Part shown: piece after piece, positions 1 through 10,810 of the stretch | Layout of the letters: each line of letters opens with the position of its first letter | How positions within the stretch are numbered: the stretch's first letter is position 1 | Translations under genes and position numbers: made by a program | Notes under the pieces: model-generated | Seen by the model: the letters and a program-made list of their open reading frames with translations, nothing else | Database searches by the model: none | Told to the model about the DNA's origin: nothing | Assembly: GCA_030435675.1 (NCBI GenBank) | Contig: CM059622.1 | Span: forward strand, 12,462,001-12,526,000 | Source: Steinernema hermaphroditum | Lineage: Eukaryota; Nematoda; Chromadorea; Rhabditida; Steinernematidae | Length of the DNA: 64,000 nucleotides | Direction: 5' to 3'

Positions 1-642
1 GTCCATCCATAGCCTGTTTCTAATGTATTGTTGCGCCTAAGGAAGCACAGCATCCTTCAGGATCAAATTCTGGGACACTGTGGCTCCTTTCTACGAAAAC
101 ACCAGTGGAGTTTTACCAAATTCGCGCAACACAATAGACTCATGGAACGAGAAAAAAAGAAGTATTGAAGCGAACAGTATTTCTGTCGCACTCTGTACTT
201 TCTTTATAAGGAATTCCGTGTTCTATAAGCATCATAAATCAGACCTAATAGCATATTTCTTTTTCAGGTTCCTTTCCACCTTTTTTTTCCAATGATAAGT
301 ACACCGAGAAATTTTTACGCATATTCCAGGCGAACGTGTCTGCCAGTGAAGTACCTTGTGAGAAACCGCCGGATCTGCTGATGTGTGGTCGTTCGAGAAA
401 TAATTACTTCTGTGATGTACGACATTTCTTGTGCGAAAGTCGCGGTCGCCAACGCCATATCAGACACGTCCTACTCGCAAGGTCATGAGTAGAACAGCAT
501 GTGACTGCTTGTGGGAAAGTGGGGACTGCTTCTTCTAAAAGAAATAGGAGGTTGGAAACGCCCGCCGGAGCTGGTGTTGAATACTGGTGCCACATCTCTT
601 TTCGATGACTGTGTTGCGGGTGTCTGTTCTATTCCTCTTGAT
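1..642. other. No gene seen
   Basis: Short open frames here lack family motifs or a convincing splice pattern. I see no RNA gene. The segment ends at the 8-bp target duplication (635-642) of the MITE that follows. Confidence 0.5.
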
Positions 643-1303
643 CAGAGGTGTTATTCGAATCTCGAAATTTCGAGCAATTTCTTCGATCTTTCGATCTCGA
701 TCTCGATCCCGATCCCAAGTCTCGAAAAATTTTCGATCCCGATCCCGATCTTCGATCTCGAGACTCGAAAAGTTTCGATCCCGATCCCGATCTTCGATCT
801 CGAGACTCGGCGAAATGTCCATCCGACCCCGAGTCTCGAAAATTTTCGGGGCAAGATCGAAAAATTTGGGTGCCACTTGGAAAACATTGAAAACTTCCCA
901 ACTGCTACTGTATCATTTACGTCGCCACGGGGCCGCCAACGACACTAGATCGTCATTCAAAGGAGCGCGGAGCCAGCAAATACGGCACCGAGAATTCCTC
1001 TTTTGGGCCACCCTGCACAATAATCGCTCGCATGATGACCGTTCGTCACGACTTGGCATGTCAAAAGCTAGAAATCAAAGAAGAAAACCAGGAAAAGACT
1101 TAAAAAAAGGACTAGGAAAATGTTATTTGATTTTATTACCCTTGTTTTCATTTTTAAAAGTCGCAAAAAAAAATTGGCCATTTTCGATCCCGATCCCGAG
1201 TCTCGATGGCTTCGATCCCGATCTTGAGACTCGAAAAATTTTCGATCCCGATCTCGATCCCGATCCCGAGACTCGCTGAAATTTCGAGCGAGTAACACCT
1301 CTG
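643..1303. mobile_element. hAT-type non-autonomous element (MITE)
   Basis: The element starts CAGAGGTGTTATTCG and ends in the near reverse complement (CGAGTAACACCTCTG), giving terminal inverted repeats that begin CAGAGGTG, as in hAT elements. The flanks carry an 8-bp direct repeat, CTCTTGAT, at 635-642 and 1304-1311, the duplication length expected of hAT transposases. The interior is built from a low-complexity unit of CGATCCCGATCCCGA and CTCGAGACTCGAAAA blocks (about 690-830 and 1185-1280). These blocks create long open frames on both strands that are not genes. No transposase is encoded, so it must have been mobilised in trans. Confidence 0.8.
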
Positions 1304-1311
1304 CTCTTGAT

Positions 1312-2440
1312 CCTATTTTAGGCTTGATGCCTTAATTTTCATTTGATGCCAAGTGAACAGAGGATTAGCTACGTACTCGACATCTCAGATTTTCTTCTCA
1401 ATTTATATGCATTGCCTGGACGGTTTTAAGCTAACAGGAGAACCTCCATGAGCACTTTCCTCCAGTCGGTCCGAAATGTTGCACACCTATAAAGGCTTAC
1501 ATCCTGAACAAATAGAATAGTGGCTTGTTTCCACAAAAATAAAGGTTTTCTCCAGTAAGGGCCAAATGGAGTCTAAGCAGTTCTAGAATCCACGTAATTC
1601 GCTACTACTTATCTTCATCGTCACTTTCTCATTGAAATCATTTTCTGAGTTGAATTGGTCATTTCCGTGAGTATTTGCACATAGTCCATTTTCACGTTCT
1701 ATGAATGAAGTGCATGTTAACGAATCAAGGTTTAGTCACAAGTCGGTGAGAAAGCTTTGGTTTCGATCAAAACCATAGCCATTTACTTTAGGAATTTTAG
1801 CCTTTGGCTGCTTCCAGTAAAGAAAATATAATCCACCCTAAAGTTCACCAGACCTTATGTGACGATGACCTTATTTGCGTAATAATTTCCCTTCTACTTG
1901 GATAGTTTTCTCGACATAATGCACTATTTTTAATGCTACTTAATAATTACATAAGTGCGGGTGCATTCCAAGTCCTCTAAGCTCTAATCCGAACTGTCTG
2001 TGGCTCATCTTCATTCATAACCGGTCGGTTCAATGCCTCCATCAGTCCTTATTTCGTCTCTTTTCTAAAACCGACCGATCCCGTAGGAAAGCACTCATAC
2101 AAACTAACGGGTTCGTCGATTATGCCCTTATTTCTTTGCCCTCAACACAAGCTACAATACCGGCTTCTAAATAAGTGTGTTTTGGGCACATCCTACGCAA
2201 CGTTCTTAGACTGTGATTAAATATGAACCCTCCAAAGAACAACATATTGCAATCATTACTTTCTTGCAGCAAGAAGTGATTTCTTGGTAGCAACATAATT
2301 GTATCCCATTTGACCACCTGTCCTACTTCTATGATTTTGATGCAGCTGTTCTTGACGAAGTGTTCACAATTTTCGTTTCGCTTGTGTTGGCCATATGTAG
2401 TTAAAGATATAAAGGTATTTTTCCAGAATACGAAAGCAAG
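1312..2440. other. Intergenic, no gene seen
   Basis: AT-rich sequence between the MITE and the first receptor gene. No supported gene, RNA or repeat was found. The minus-strand open frame at 2120-2539 overlaps exon 1 of the receptor on the other strand and has no family features. Confidence 0.5.
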
Positions 2441-3483
2441 ATGTCTCCGCTTCAAACCATAGTTGGATGCACGTATATGTCCTTGCCACTTATCCTTTTG
2501 CCTGCATACCTCAGGATTGTTTATGTAAGCGCTCTCCAAAACGCCTGACCTCTTCGTTTAATTCTAGATCTATGCGACAAGAACGAAGTACAAATCACTC
2601 GAATGTTATCGAATCATGATTCATATCGGAGTAATTCAGTGCGCCATGGGACCGGGCGTCTTCTTATACGGTCTCATGCAGTTACTGGACTATGACCCCT
2701 GGAACATTGGCACGTACACTATGAGAGTCATGTCGTCGGCTGTGAGAATGGAAGCCGTCATGAGTCTTGTGTTAGCATTGAACAGATTAAAAGTGATCTG
2801 TGACTTGCATTATCCTGACTGGATTCATACGGTACGCATTTACACACCTCTAAGGAAGCAACACTGTCTTTAGGCGATCCTTACGCTTGTGTGGATCCTT
2901 GGTACTGTTAACTACGTTCTTCTCTATACTCCATGGTTCGGTTATGGCGCGCAACCTGGTGTTTTCTCCAGCCACTACGACTTCACAAAGCCCTACTCAT
3001 TTGTTCTCCAACAAATCGGATCGTATTTCATGGTTTCCAGCTTCGGTCTCAGTCTTATCGTCTACATGACAATCATCATCTACCTACTGAGGTTGCGCGC
3101 TAGAACGGGACTAACATCGAACTTTGACAGTGAAAGACATGTGCTGATATACGCAGGCATACGCTTTGTCATCGATATCAGTTTGGCTATAGTGTTTAAC
3201 TACGGACACCTTCCGGCCATCCCGGAGGTTGACTTTCCAGTGTTGTTGGGTTATGTTCTCAACAACTTTCTGCTGCCACCAGCACTGTACTTAATTCTGA
3301 ACAAGTAAGTTATGCGAAAGGTGTACGATTAAGGACTTTTTGCTTAGAACTCTACGAACGGAATTCTTCAATCGCGACAAAAAGCAAACCAACGATGTCT
3401 ACGTGTTGACCCCTTCTGGAGTCATCGTGAAGCCAAAACTTGGCTTTGCAGTATCAAGCCACACCAGTCACGACAGTAGATGA
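2441..3483 (+). CDS. 7TM chemoreceptor-like GPCR, receptor family A, copy 1
   Basis: Predicted seven-helix membrane receptor of 304 residues, probably a sensory chemoreceptor; the ligand is unknown. Exons are 2441-2524, 2568-2831, 2874-3304 and 3348-3483; phases agree and the frame closes at TGA. Exon 1 encodes TM1 (MSPLQTIVGC start). Exon 2 opens with the family block KYKSLECYRIMI and carries LLDYDPW and the LVLALNRLKVIC helix. Exon 3 has YDF, IGSYF, the ERHVLIYAGIRF helix and LPPALYLILNK at the end of TM7. Exon 4 is a cytoplasmic tail beginning TLRTEFF. Introns are about 42-43 bp. It most resembles the nematode Srg-superfamily style (Srt/Srx/Srv-like), but the exact Pfam class is not certain. 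ATTAAA near 3557 may be the polyadenylation signal. Confidence 0.88.
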
Positions 3484-4320
3484 CCCGGAAGAATAATAGC
3501 TACTGCAACGTACATTTGAAAGATTGTGTTTTATGTACATATGTGAATGCGCTTTATTAAAAAGAAACTTGTCTCACGCGGTTTTACGCGAAATTTCTGA
3601 TAGGTTTAGTGCAAAAACGTGCTTCGAAATTTCGAGTTTTAACCTTCCAGTTTCGAGTTTCGACAGCCCTGATTAGAACTCGCCAGAAATTGAATATGCT
3701 ATTCGGACACAGTCACCGGCGGATTCGTTTGATCGACCTGAAAAGTCCGGATAAGATATGTGATGTCGTCGCTGGCGGCACTATAACAGACAGATGGTGA
3801 CGCTCAGAACACATCGTTTACGCGATTGTTTTCCTTAGCGGCGCTTTGCGCGCCAAAAAGTACATCGTAATGGTGCAGTGTCGACGACAAAACTTGCCGT
3901 TTGTCGACGACATATCTTATTCGACGTTTTCAGGATAATCAAACGGATCCGCTGCCGACTACTTCTGAGAAGAGTGTTTACTTTTTGGTGAGTTCTTATA
4001 ATTGTTTTTATACATTTCTTACACACATCAATATCGAAAGGTTTTTTATCATTTTATTGCGCCCTGAGAAGGTAACGAGACCTTAGGTGTACTCTCTGTT
4101 AGTCCAAAAAACGCACAGATTGTTACAGTATCCACAGCTTTGTTGTGCATGTGCTCACCCTTCAGTGTCATCAACCCTTTGGTGTTCCACCTCTTGTTCA
4201 TGACAGATGTAGCATTGTTTTGATTGACATCATGAGAGAACTTTCTGGTTGTATTCCGTCTAGGGCGGGGCTTGATTATGTCCCACTTGACGGATTGTCG
4301 ATTTAATCTCAGTTTGTTAT

Positions 4321-4972
4321 ATGCTACTAACCAACCAAGCCTCAGCCGACATCGCTCTTAAAAGCGCGAAGAACGCAGAGAGATTCGATCACCGCAAGGA
4401 AGATCTGAAGCTCCGCACGAAGACCGACGACACGGCAACCACTCTGACGATCGAGCAACGCCTAGACGAGCTGTTTAACGACAATAAGTGGACCCAGAAG
4501 CCATCGACGCGACGATCTCCCATCTCCTACGAAGCGTAGAAGAAGACGTCTCCGAGGACGCCGCCGAGGAATCATCATTCGTCAGCTACAATCGGCTACC
4601 GTGAGTCCTCACGTCGAACTCCGTGACACTCCCCGCTAAGAGGAAGGTCGCCATCCCCAGGAGAACCGTCGTCGCCTCGAGAGACCATTTGACCTCGACG
4701 AAGCCGAATATACGAAGTACCTGGCTTGTTCCCGCATTGTAAATTTTCTCAGGCGCCGTTTTTTTGGACAAGCTTTCCCTACCGTACCACTGATGCCCCG
4801 GGAGCAGACACTCCGACCAGCCGAACTCAAGTACCTATCCGTACTGCACGGGTTCAGCCGCAGGAACACCCTGAGAGCCGAAGAGGAGCAGTTCTTCGAA
4901 CAACTGCTGTGTGTGCTGAGGTTCTTTGAATCTCAGTTGGTTGAGGCCTTCGAGGCCCGCCAACATTTCTAG
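4321..4972 (+). pseudogene. Unrecognised helical protein gene, frame broken once
   Basis: I do not recognise the family. One frame from 4321 encodes a charged helical segment ending LTIEQRLDELFNDN. The protein-like reading then continues in another frame (DPEAIDATISHLLRSVEEDV...SSFVSYNRLP) up to a GTGAG donor near 4601. After an acceptor near 4639 (GCTAAG) a third stretch of about 110 codons runs to TAG at 4970-4972. It has an acidic start (FDLDEAEYTKYL), an arginine-rich patch and a leucine/glutamate-rich helix (AEEEQFFEQLLCVLRFFE). AATAAA follows at about 4987. The shift near 4487-4495 is one indel, so this is either a recent pseudogene or a sequence error. The lack of a clear upstream start suggests a missing 5' exon. 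Confidence 0.45.
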
Positions 4973-5099
4973 GTGTCTTTATTTTAATAAAGATTGTTGA
5001 TGTTTTTCTTGTATGTGATTCGAGGTTTCAAGGGTGTTGCTGGTTTCAACGACTTTGTCGGTTGATGTTGTCGGTCTTCTGTACTTCCTTCTCGGTTAG

Positions 5100-5160
5100 G
5101 ACTTAGTTTGAGCAGGGTCGTCACCTTGGTTCGATCCCCATCGCGATCCTTTTTAAAAGA
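5100..5160 (+). repeat. tRNA-like Pol III remnant
   Basis: GGTTCGATCCC at 5128-5138 matches a Pol III B box, followed by a T run at 5150-5154. No tRNA cloverleaf can be drawn upstream, so this is at most a tRNA-derived remnant or SINE head. Confidence 0.3.
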
Positions 5161-5204
5161 TCAAAGTTCACATAGTCTCTATGTATACCCTCTAGTAGTA
5201 TATC

Positions 5205-5282
5205 ACCTCAGAGTGTCATTTCAAGGTCAAATAAGACTCTGAGGTGAGTGACACTCTGAGGTGAATGACACTCTGAGGTGAT
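5205..5282. repeat. Short inverted and tandem repeat (CTCTGAGGTG)
   Basis: CACCTCAGAGTGTCAT is followed about 30 bp later by three spaced copies of ACTCTGAGGTGA on the opposite orientation, with a 17-bp period between the last two. The arms can fold into a hairpin. No coding potential is associated with it. Confidence 0.6.
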
Positions 5283-5311
5283 TACTACTCCTTCTCTCCC
5301 TCCTCAATCCC

Positions 5312-5400
5312 AACTGCTCGTGTGGGTGAGTGGTCGCGGGCTCTCGTTGGTGCGACAGGGTGACGTCATCGCGCGCAGGTTCGACTCCGGCTGCGAACTT
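5312..5400 (+). repeat. tRNA-derived SINE-like or tRNA pseudogene
   Basis: TGGGTGAGTGG (5323-5333) resembles an A box and GGTTCGACTCC (5378-5388) is a perfect B-box consensus. The 45-nt spacing suits a class II (Ser/Leu-type) tRNA. The acceptor stem does not pair cleanly, so I do not call a functional tRNA. The sequence after the B box (CTTTTAATGATTAAAGGTCA) resembles that after the remnant at 5128 (TTTTTAAAAGATCAAAG), which suggests two copies of one small SINE. Confidence 0.4.
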
Positions 5401-5583
5401 TTAATGATTAAAGGTCAGATGACGGGTATGTATTAGGGTTGGCAACCGAGTCAGTTCGAGTCAGTCGAAATAGGCGGCTGATCAGTTAAATTTATTAAGG
5501 TTGATTTCAGCTTTCTTCAACGTGATATTGGCGGAAGATTTCTAGCCCGGGCCCGTAAAAAAAATAGAAAAATAAAAGGAAAT

Positions 5584-5680
5584 TGACACCAAAAGTCGAC
5601 CTGACTCGAAAAGTGACTCGAACTGACTCGACTCGAAAAAGCTCGAGTCATTTTTCGAGTCAGGTCGACTTTTGGTGTCA
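5584..5680. repeat. Perfect 29-bp inverted repeat
   Basis: Arms at 5584-5612 and 5652-5680 are exact reverse complements. They start TGACACCAAAAGTCGACC and are separated by 39 bp of GACTCG-rich sequence. The loop repeats the same GACTCGA words found in the arms and in the stretch at about 5450-5470. It may be the end of a foldback element or a recent palindrome. Confidence 0.75.
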
Positions 5681-5689
5681 CTTTTTTTT

Positions 5690-6191
5690 CGGTCTCGAAG
5701 ACCAGAAGAAACGCGTCACAGGACCGAGATCAGTGGTCCCAGCACCGACAAAACGCTGCAGTCATATGTATGTACTTCTCAATGTCCAGTCAATGTGTCT
5801 TTTTTCAGTTCGAGAGCGTTCGCGAAGTCGACTATTTTCATTTGTATTACGAAAGCGACGAAAGTTCCGAAATCGAAAGCCGTTGCGTCACCACGCGAAG
5901 AAGGAGCCGAAGAAGTCAGGCATAAAAGCCTGGCCGCCGACGACTCCAACTGGAACTCCATCAATGACCAACCTGCTCCAAATTATCCAAGATCAGGAAA
6001 CCTACGCGCGCGAAACATATCGCGAATATTCGGTGAACCCATCGAAAGGTTTCCGACAACGACCGCAAAGATTCAACTACAAAATGCACTCGAAAGAATT
6101 ACGTGCGGTAATAAAAAAATACGAGACTATTGACTATCTCAAGAAGTTGGCGACGCCTTGCAATAATGGATGGACGCCGAACGCCGACTAG
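5690..6191 (+). other. Open frames of uncertain meaning
   Basis: All three plus-strand frames have long open stretches here. The most protein-like pieces are an acidic patch (YYESDESSEIES) near 5835 in one frame and a charged region ending KKYETIDYLKKLATPCNNGW, with a stop at 6189-6191, in another. They cannot be joined without frameshifts or undetected introns. I recognise no family; this may be a decayed gene. Confidence 0.25.
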
Positions 6192-6967
6192 ATGACTAAA
6201 AGACGATCAACCGTAAGAATTCTTATCGAATGCTTCCTGGTAACTTTTTGAACTTTGTGCTTTGTTAAATTTATTGTTTAAAGTCAAGTTAAAGTTAAAA
6301 AAACCAAATTTATCGAATTGTCGGGGCGAAAAAAATGGAGCGTAATTGTCGTGGTGCCTAATTGGTCAATGGTTAGCCGCGGAGGGAGAATCTCCGCGAG
6401 GAGACGCAACGAGCTTATGACTAGATCAGAAGATCAGTAGTGATCAGAAGATTAGTCTGATCACTTCTGTCACGCAATTTCGGGACCATTCAATCTTATT
6501 CATCCGACCTTATTCATTTGAAATTCAAAGTTGGTACACCATCGCTCTTCAACCTAACTACACACGACTCACGACGTTCGAGACCGAAATTGTTGCAGTT
6601 CACAGAGGTCAAGGAAGATTTCCAATCCTTTGAACCTATTCTCGTCATGAACTTTGAGAGGAACTGTTGATTTGTTTATCGTTTTCAATAAAAAATGTTT
6701 TGTTTTGCCGCGTTCGTTAAGCTATCCGTGACAATTCTAACGGGATTCTTTTCTTTATCCGATAGAGAACAACCATAATGACTAAATTGCATTACATTTT
6801 CGCTCATCGTTCATACCGCACGTAGTATGTGTTAACCAGATCGGACTGTGGTCGGCCACGAGATTAACGATTTAATAAGATTGTTTATGCTCCCTAATTG
6901 CCACAGATAAAATCTCAAAAACCAACGCGATCTTGTGTTTTGTTCTGTTCAGGCGTAGTCAAGCAAA

Positions 6968-7989
6968 ATGGAATCACCTTCCATCCAGACACTCGTCGGT
7001 ATAGTTTATATATTTCTGGGCACTACCCTTACACCTGTTTATGGACGCGTAATTTACGTAACACATCTGATTGGAAACAACATTATACGTAGACGATTTA
7101 GATTTTCGCCAGTCATAAGCGATATCGTACTTTGGAGTGCTATCGTATAATGATCCAGATAGGCATTGTTCAGTGCATATGGGGCCCTGCAGCTTTCTTT
7201 ATTGGACTAACGCAAATTTTAAACAACGACTACTTCATGCTTGCAAACAGTGTTGCGAAGATAGCCACCACTTCCATCAGAATAGAAGCTGTTCTCAGTT
7301 TGATTCTCGCTCTCAATAGGCTTAAGATCATCTGTGGTCTTCTTTATCCTTCAGCTTTTCATATGGTAACCAAATGCAACAGTGGGTAGATCGACTATTG
7401 ACTTCTATAGGTGCTCATCATTGCCACGTGGATATTCGGAGCAATCTATGCCTCCCTGCTGTTCACTCCTTACTGTGGCTACACCGTAGTGCCTGGAGAA
7501 TATTTACCAAAATACGACCTCAGTCTTCCCTATACGGCTTTGCTTATGACAGTAGGATCAGCTCTTTTGGGGATAGCGACATTGCTCAGCGCTGTGATAT
7601 ACATCGTCATCGTCATCTATCTAGTGTACAAGAAGCATCACAGGAGTAGTGTAAATACCAATTTTCAAAAGGAGAAGACCATCTTTTTGTATGCGGTTGT
7701 TAGATTTTCAATTGACATCACCCTCGCAGTCATTTACAACTACGTGGATCTGACTGAAGCCACGTGGACCGACCTCCCGGTGTTCACCGGCTACATACTT
7801 AATAACCTCGCTGTCTCGCCAATATTGTACTTATGCATATACAAGTAAGGAACTGGAAAGACCGGCTTAATAACCGTGAATTATAGATCGGTACGTAAAG
7901 ATTTTTGGGGAAGAAGAGTGAAGAAACAGTCTGTTACGGCCATGGCTATGTATCCCAATCAGAATTCAAGACAACAAAGCACTACTTGA
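6968..7989 (+). CDS. 7TM chemoreceptor-like GPCR, receptor family A, copy 2
   Basis: Predicted seven-helix receptor of 296 residues at the plasma membrane, probably sensory. Exons are 6968-7057, 7102-7365, 7411-7844 and 7887-7989; the frame closes at TGA. Exon 1 holds TM1 (TLVGIVYIFLG...RVIY). Exon 2 starts IFASHKRYRTLECYRIM and includes RIEAVLSLILALNRLKIICG. Exon 3 carries EYLPKYDL, VGSALLG, the KEKTIFLYAVVRF helix and SPILYLCIYK. Exon 4 begins SVRKDFWGRR. The acceptor at 7101 (GATTTAG), rather than one 10 bp downstream, is the one that keeps frame and restores the family motif. It shares strand and structure with copy 1, consistent with tandem duplication. Family A naming is mine; class Srt/Srx/Srv is a guess. 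Confidence 0.88.
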
Positions 7990-8796
7990 ATGACACAACC
8001 TTATTATTGAAGCCTTCAGTGATAGGACTAAAAATCTTGATGTATTTTGGATGCCTGGTCACAAATTAAATATGGTACTGCTATATTTTTGGCACACTGT
8101 CCTGGTATGATGGTATTTAACTTCACACACAAGGACATCGGCTCACTTTCTGTACTTACATATATTGTTTTTTAAATTTGTTTGTTCTGGCTTTGTTTTA
8201 CTTCAACGCTCATTTCCTGTTGTACCTTCCCACACAACAAATTATGACTCCGCCCTTGCACTTGTAATTTTGGTAACTTTGGTAAAAAAGGACTTAATCT
8301 GGCATAGAAGGACCCGCTCGCTTTTTGTTGTACTTAAATCCACGCCTTTTTAATTTTAATACTGTTAGAAGCCCCTGCCGCAATTTGTTGTGTACCGACT
8401 TTGTTCTAGTTCAGTCTGTTAGTGAGAATTGCATCCATTTAAAGTGCACAACAACGTCTAGTCTAGACAGGCTGAGTTCACAGGTCAAATTCGGTACCAG
8501 TCTGCATTCAAGTTGTTCCTTTCCAATTAGAACTTTTCTTGGAACTGCTTCAGGAAATGAGCTATCATCATGTCTACGATACAGATAGAACGCAAGGGGA
8601 ACGATAGGACGTAAGGAATCTACTCGCAAATCTCTTCCTATGGAAGTTTCTTCTTTAGATATGTCGTTCAGCTATATATTCTAATATGCACATATATTAA
8701 ATGTTCATGTTCTGCATTGTCCGACACACTATGACCCTATAACAACAACCGCTTTTAACGGTTTGACTGTCTGAAATTTCCAAATAAGAGCAGGCT
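7990..8796. other. Intergenic between convergent receptors
   Basis: Separates the 3' ends of receptor copies 2 (+) and 3 (-). No gene or RNA is supported; the open frames are short and antisense to one another. Confidence 0.5.
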
Positions 8797-9771
8797 TTAA
8801 TTATGATGCCATCGTACCTTTTTGAATGGGAAGAATTCTTTTCGAACCGACCTGAACAAATTGAGGCAAATCAATTCTAATCCCACAAGGGTAATAGTAC
8901 CTGTATAGGATAAGATATAGTGCGGGCGAAAGCAATAGGGACGTCAGTAGCAACCCGACATTTATCGTGATGTCGTAGATTGGATAGTGCGGAGGTACGG
9001 CGTAGTGATACGTGCCAACAAATGAAAATTCAATGGCGAATCGTGTTATTGCATACAGGAAGATTCTTCTCTCTTCACGCGATCCTTGTTTAACCGTTTT
9101 CTTCATTTTCAGTTTAATAATGTAAGCAATCATGATTATGTAGAGCAAGAGGGACACAAAGCTAGGTCCCGTAATGAAATAAGAGCCAATCAATTGGATT
9201 TTCCGGCAACTCGGTATCGCCAGATTGTACTCCATTAGGTAGTGCCCGGGAATGATCCGATATTCACATAGGGGCGTAAACAGAAGTGATGTGTAAGTGA
9301 TACCTATTAAACAGGCGACTACCATTAGTATCTAAAGCACTCGTATATATGATATTGTCCTCATATGACAATTACCTTGTGCACAAGCTCTGGGTATCTG
9401 AGGCCACACATGATTCTGAATCTGTTCAGTGCCAGGACAAGGCTCAACATAGACTCTGCTCTGAATCCTCCCGGATAGATCTTTATGACCATAGCCGATA
9501 GTCCGAACGGATCATAGTCCAAAAGATGCACCATGCCGGAGAGAATGCAACCCAATGGAGTGGTCACACACTGCACAATTCCTATTAGAATCATTATACG
9601 ATAGGATTCACAAGTTCGATATTTCTTCTTGGAGAGGAATATCTAAATTCTCCCGTGGAAAAACAATGCACGGAGATGCTCGCTTACATATACTATCCTG
9701 ACGTACGCTGGCAATAGAACGAGAGGACATACAATGTAAAACAGTCCGACCACAAAGCGAAGTGGATCCAT
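8797..9771 (-). CDS. 7TM chemoreceptor-like GPCR, receptor family A, copy 3
   Basis: Predicted receptor of 278 residues. Exons in transcript order are 9688-9771, 9376-9642, 8901-9331 and 8797-8851; phases agree. It starts MDPLRFVVGLFYIV. Exon 2 carries KKYRTCESYRIMILIGIVQC (the usual LECYRI is CESYRI here), LLDYDPF and the LVLALNRFRIMCG helix. Exon 3 has LCEYRIIPGHYLMEY, LIGSYF, EERRIFLYAITRF and SPALYLILYR. Exon 4 gives RSVRKEFFPFKK and a very short tail. Reading straight through the last donor would add an unrelated tail; the spliced form restores the RKEFF motif, so I prefer it. It is closest to copy 4 (12.1-13.1 kb), sharing GHYLMEY and YHY..PPHYP.YDI, so the two are likely recent duplicates. 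Confidence 0.88.
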
Positions 9772-10454
9772 TGGAGTAGACTAGTAAGAAGGGAAAGTGA
9801 AGTAGTCTTTCAGAGGCGCCGGACAGATCCCTATCTGAACTAAGTGCAATTGCTGTTTGCCATGACCAGGTGGCGCGGAATTACATATTCCACGGGTACA
9901 AGCCAATTGTGAATCACGTTCAAGAAGGAAAAACATTGAACTCGACGAGGAAACTGTTCGAGTTAAATATCTCCGCGGACTACGAGTCTAGTTACCCTTC
10001 GATGGGGCGGACGAACTTCGAGTAGAACACAAACTCGTAAACTCGCGGTCACCCTTTTTGTTTGTAGCAGTTGGAAAAAAACAAACGGTGAAATGCACAA
10101 CTGAGAATTCAATACGGTATTTGCTTGCAGAGAACAGTCATATGCTTACCAACCAGCAAAAAGAAATGAGCAAGGAGCTGATCGCTCTTCTTCTTCAACT
10201 GATGATAATTGCAGCCTATTATCACATTTCGTAACGTGCGTAACGATAACATCAGTAGTACCTAAAGTTCACAATGCGAACTTTACTATCATTATTTCTG
10301 CAATTATGTTGATTTCTGAGATATTAACCGAAAATTCGCTATGACGAAAATCTAGCTGTGAACACCTTGTTGCTAAGAATTGCGAATAATAACAAGAGCT
10401 CCGCAGGGCGCCAAGAAGATACAAATGGTTTCCAGCAAGTAAGTAGGGCATCAC
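9772..10454. other. Intergenic, no gene seen
   Basis: Upstream of copy 3; I see no gene or recognisable repeat. Confidence 0.5.
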
Positions 10455-10810
10455 AGGCAAACATGCGAACTGAAATCGCAAAAAATGCGGTTGTTTAAGT
10501 GACCGTTATAGAAGCAAAGCACAAACTGAATAATGGCTTTAAGAGAATTGATGCTAAAATGATAGAAGACTTCTTCGATACGTGCATATACTTCAAATGT
10601 TGGGCAAACGATTTCCATAGAGTGCAAGTAGCATTAAAGGCAAATAGACGAACTGAAATCGAAAAAATGCAATTGTGTAAGTGACTGTTTTAAGAACATA
10701 ATCCCACTCTCTTTTGTCCGGAGCACCAATTGAATAATGGCTTTAAGAGAATTTGTGCTCAAATAATAGAAAACGTTCAACAGGACTTCTTTGCCGGTGC
10801 TATTCCAAGT
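10455..10810. repeat. Diverged tandem duplication, about 183-bp unit
   Basis: Two successive units begin near 10455 and 10638. Each has GCAAA...CGAACTGAAATCG.AAAAATGC, then AAGTGAC.GTT, then TGAATAATGGCTTTAAGAGAA. The second copy is shorter and diverged. The open frames covering them (10499-10684 and 10634-10816) look incidental. Confidence 0.6.

Noticed and set aside
511..1298. Long overlapping frames on both strands encoding arginine/serine or aspartate/arginine repeats
   Set aside because: They are translations of the CGATCCCGAT satellite core of the hAT MITE and are open in many frames at once.
8801..8900. Read-through C-terminus of receptor copy 3
   Set aside because: A 49-bp intron with good ends restores the RSVRKEFF tail found in its sister gene.
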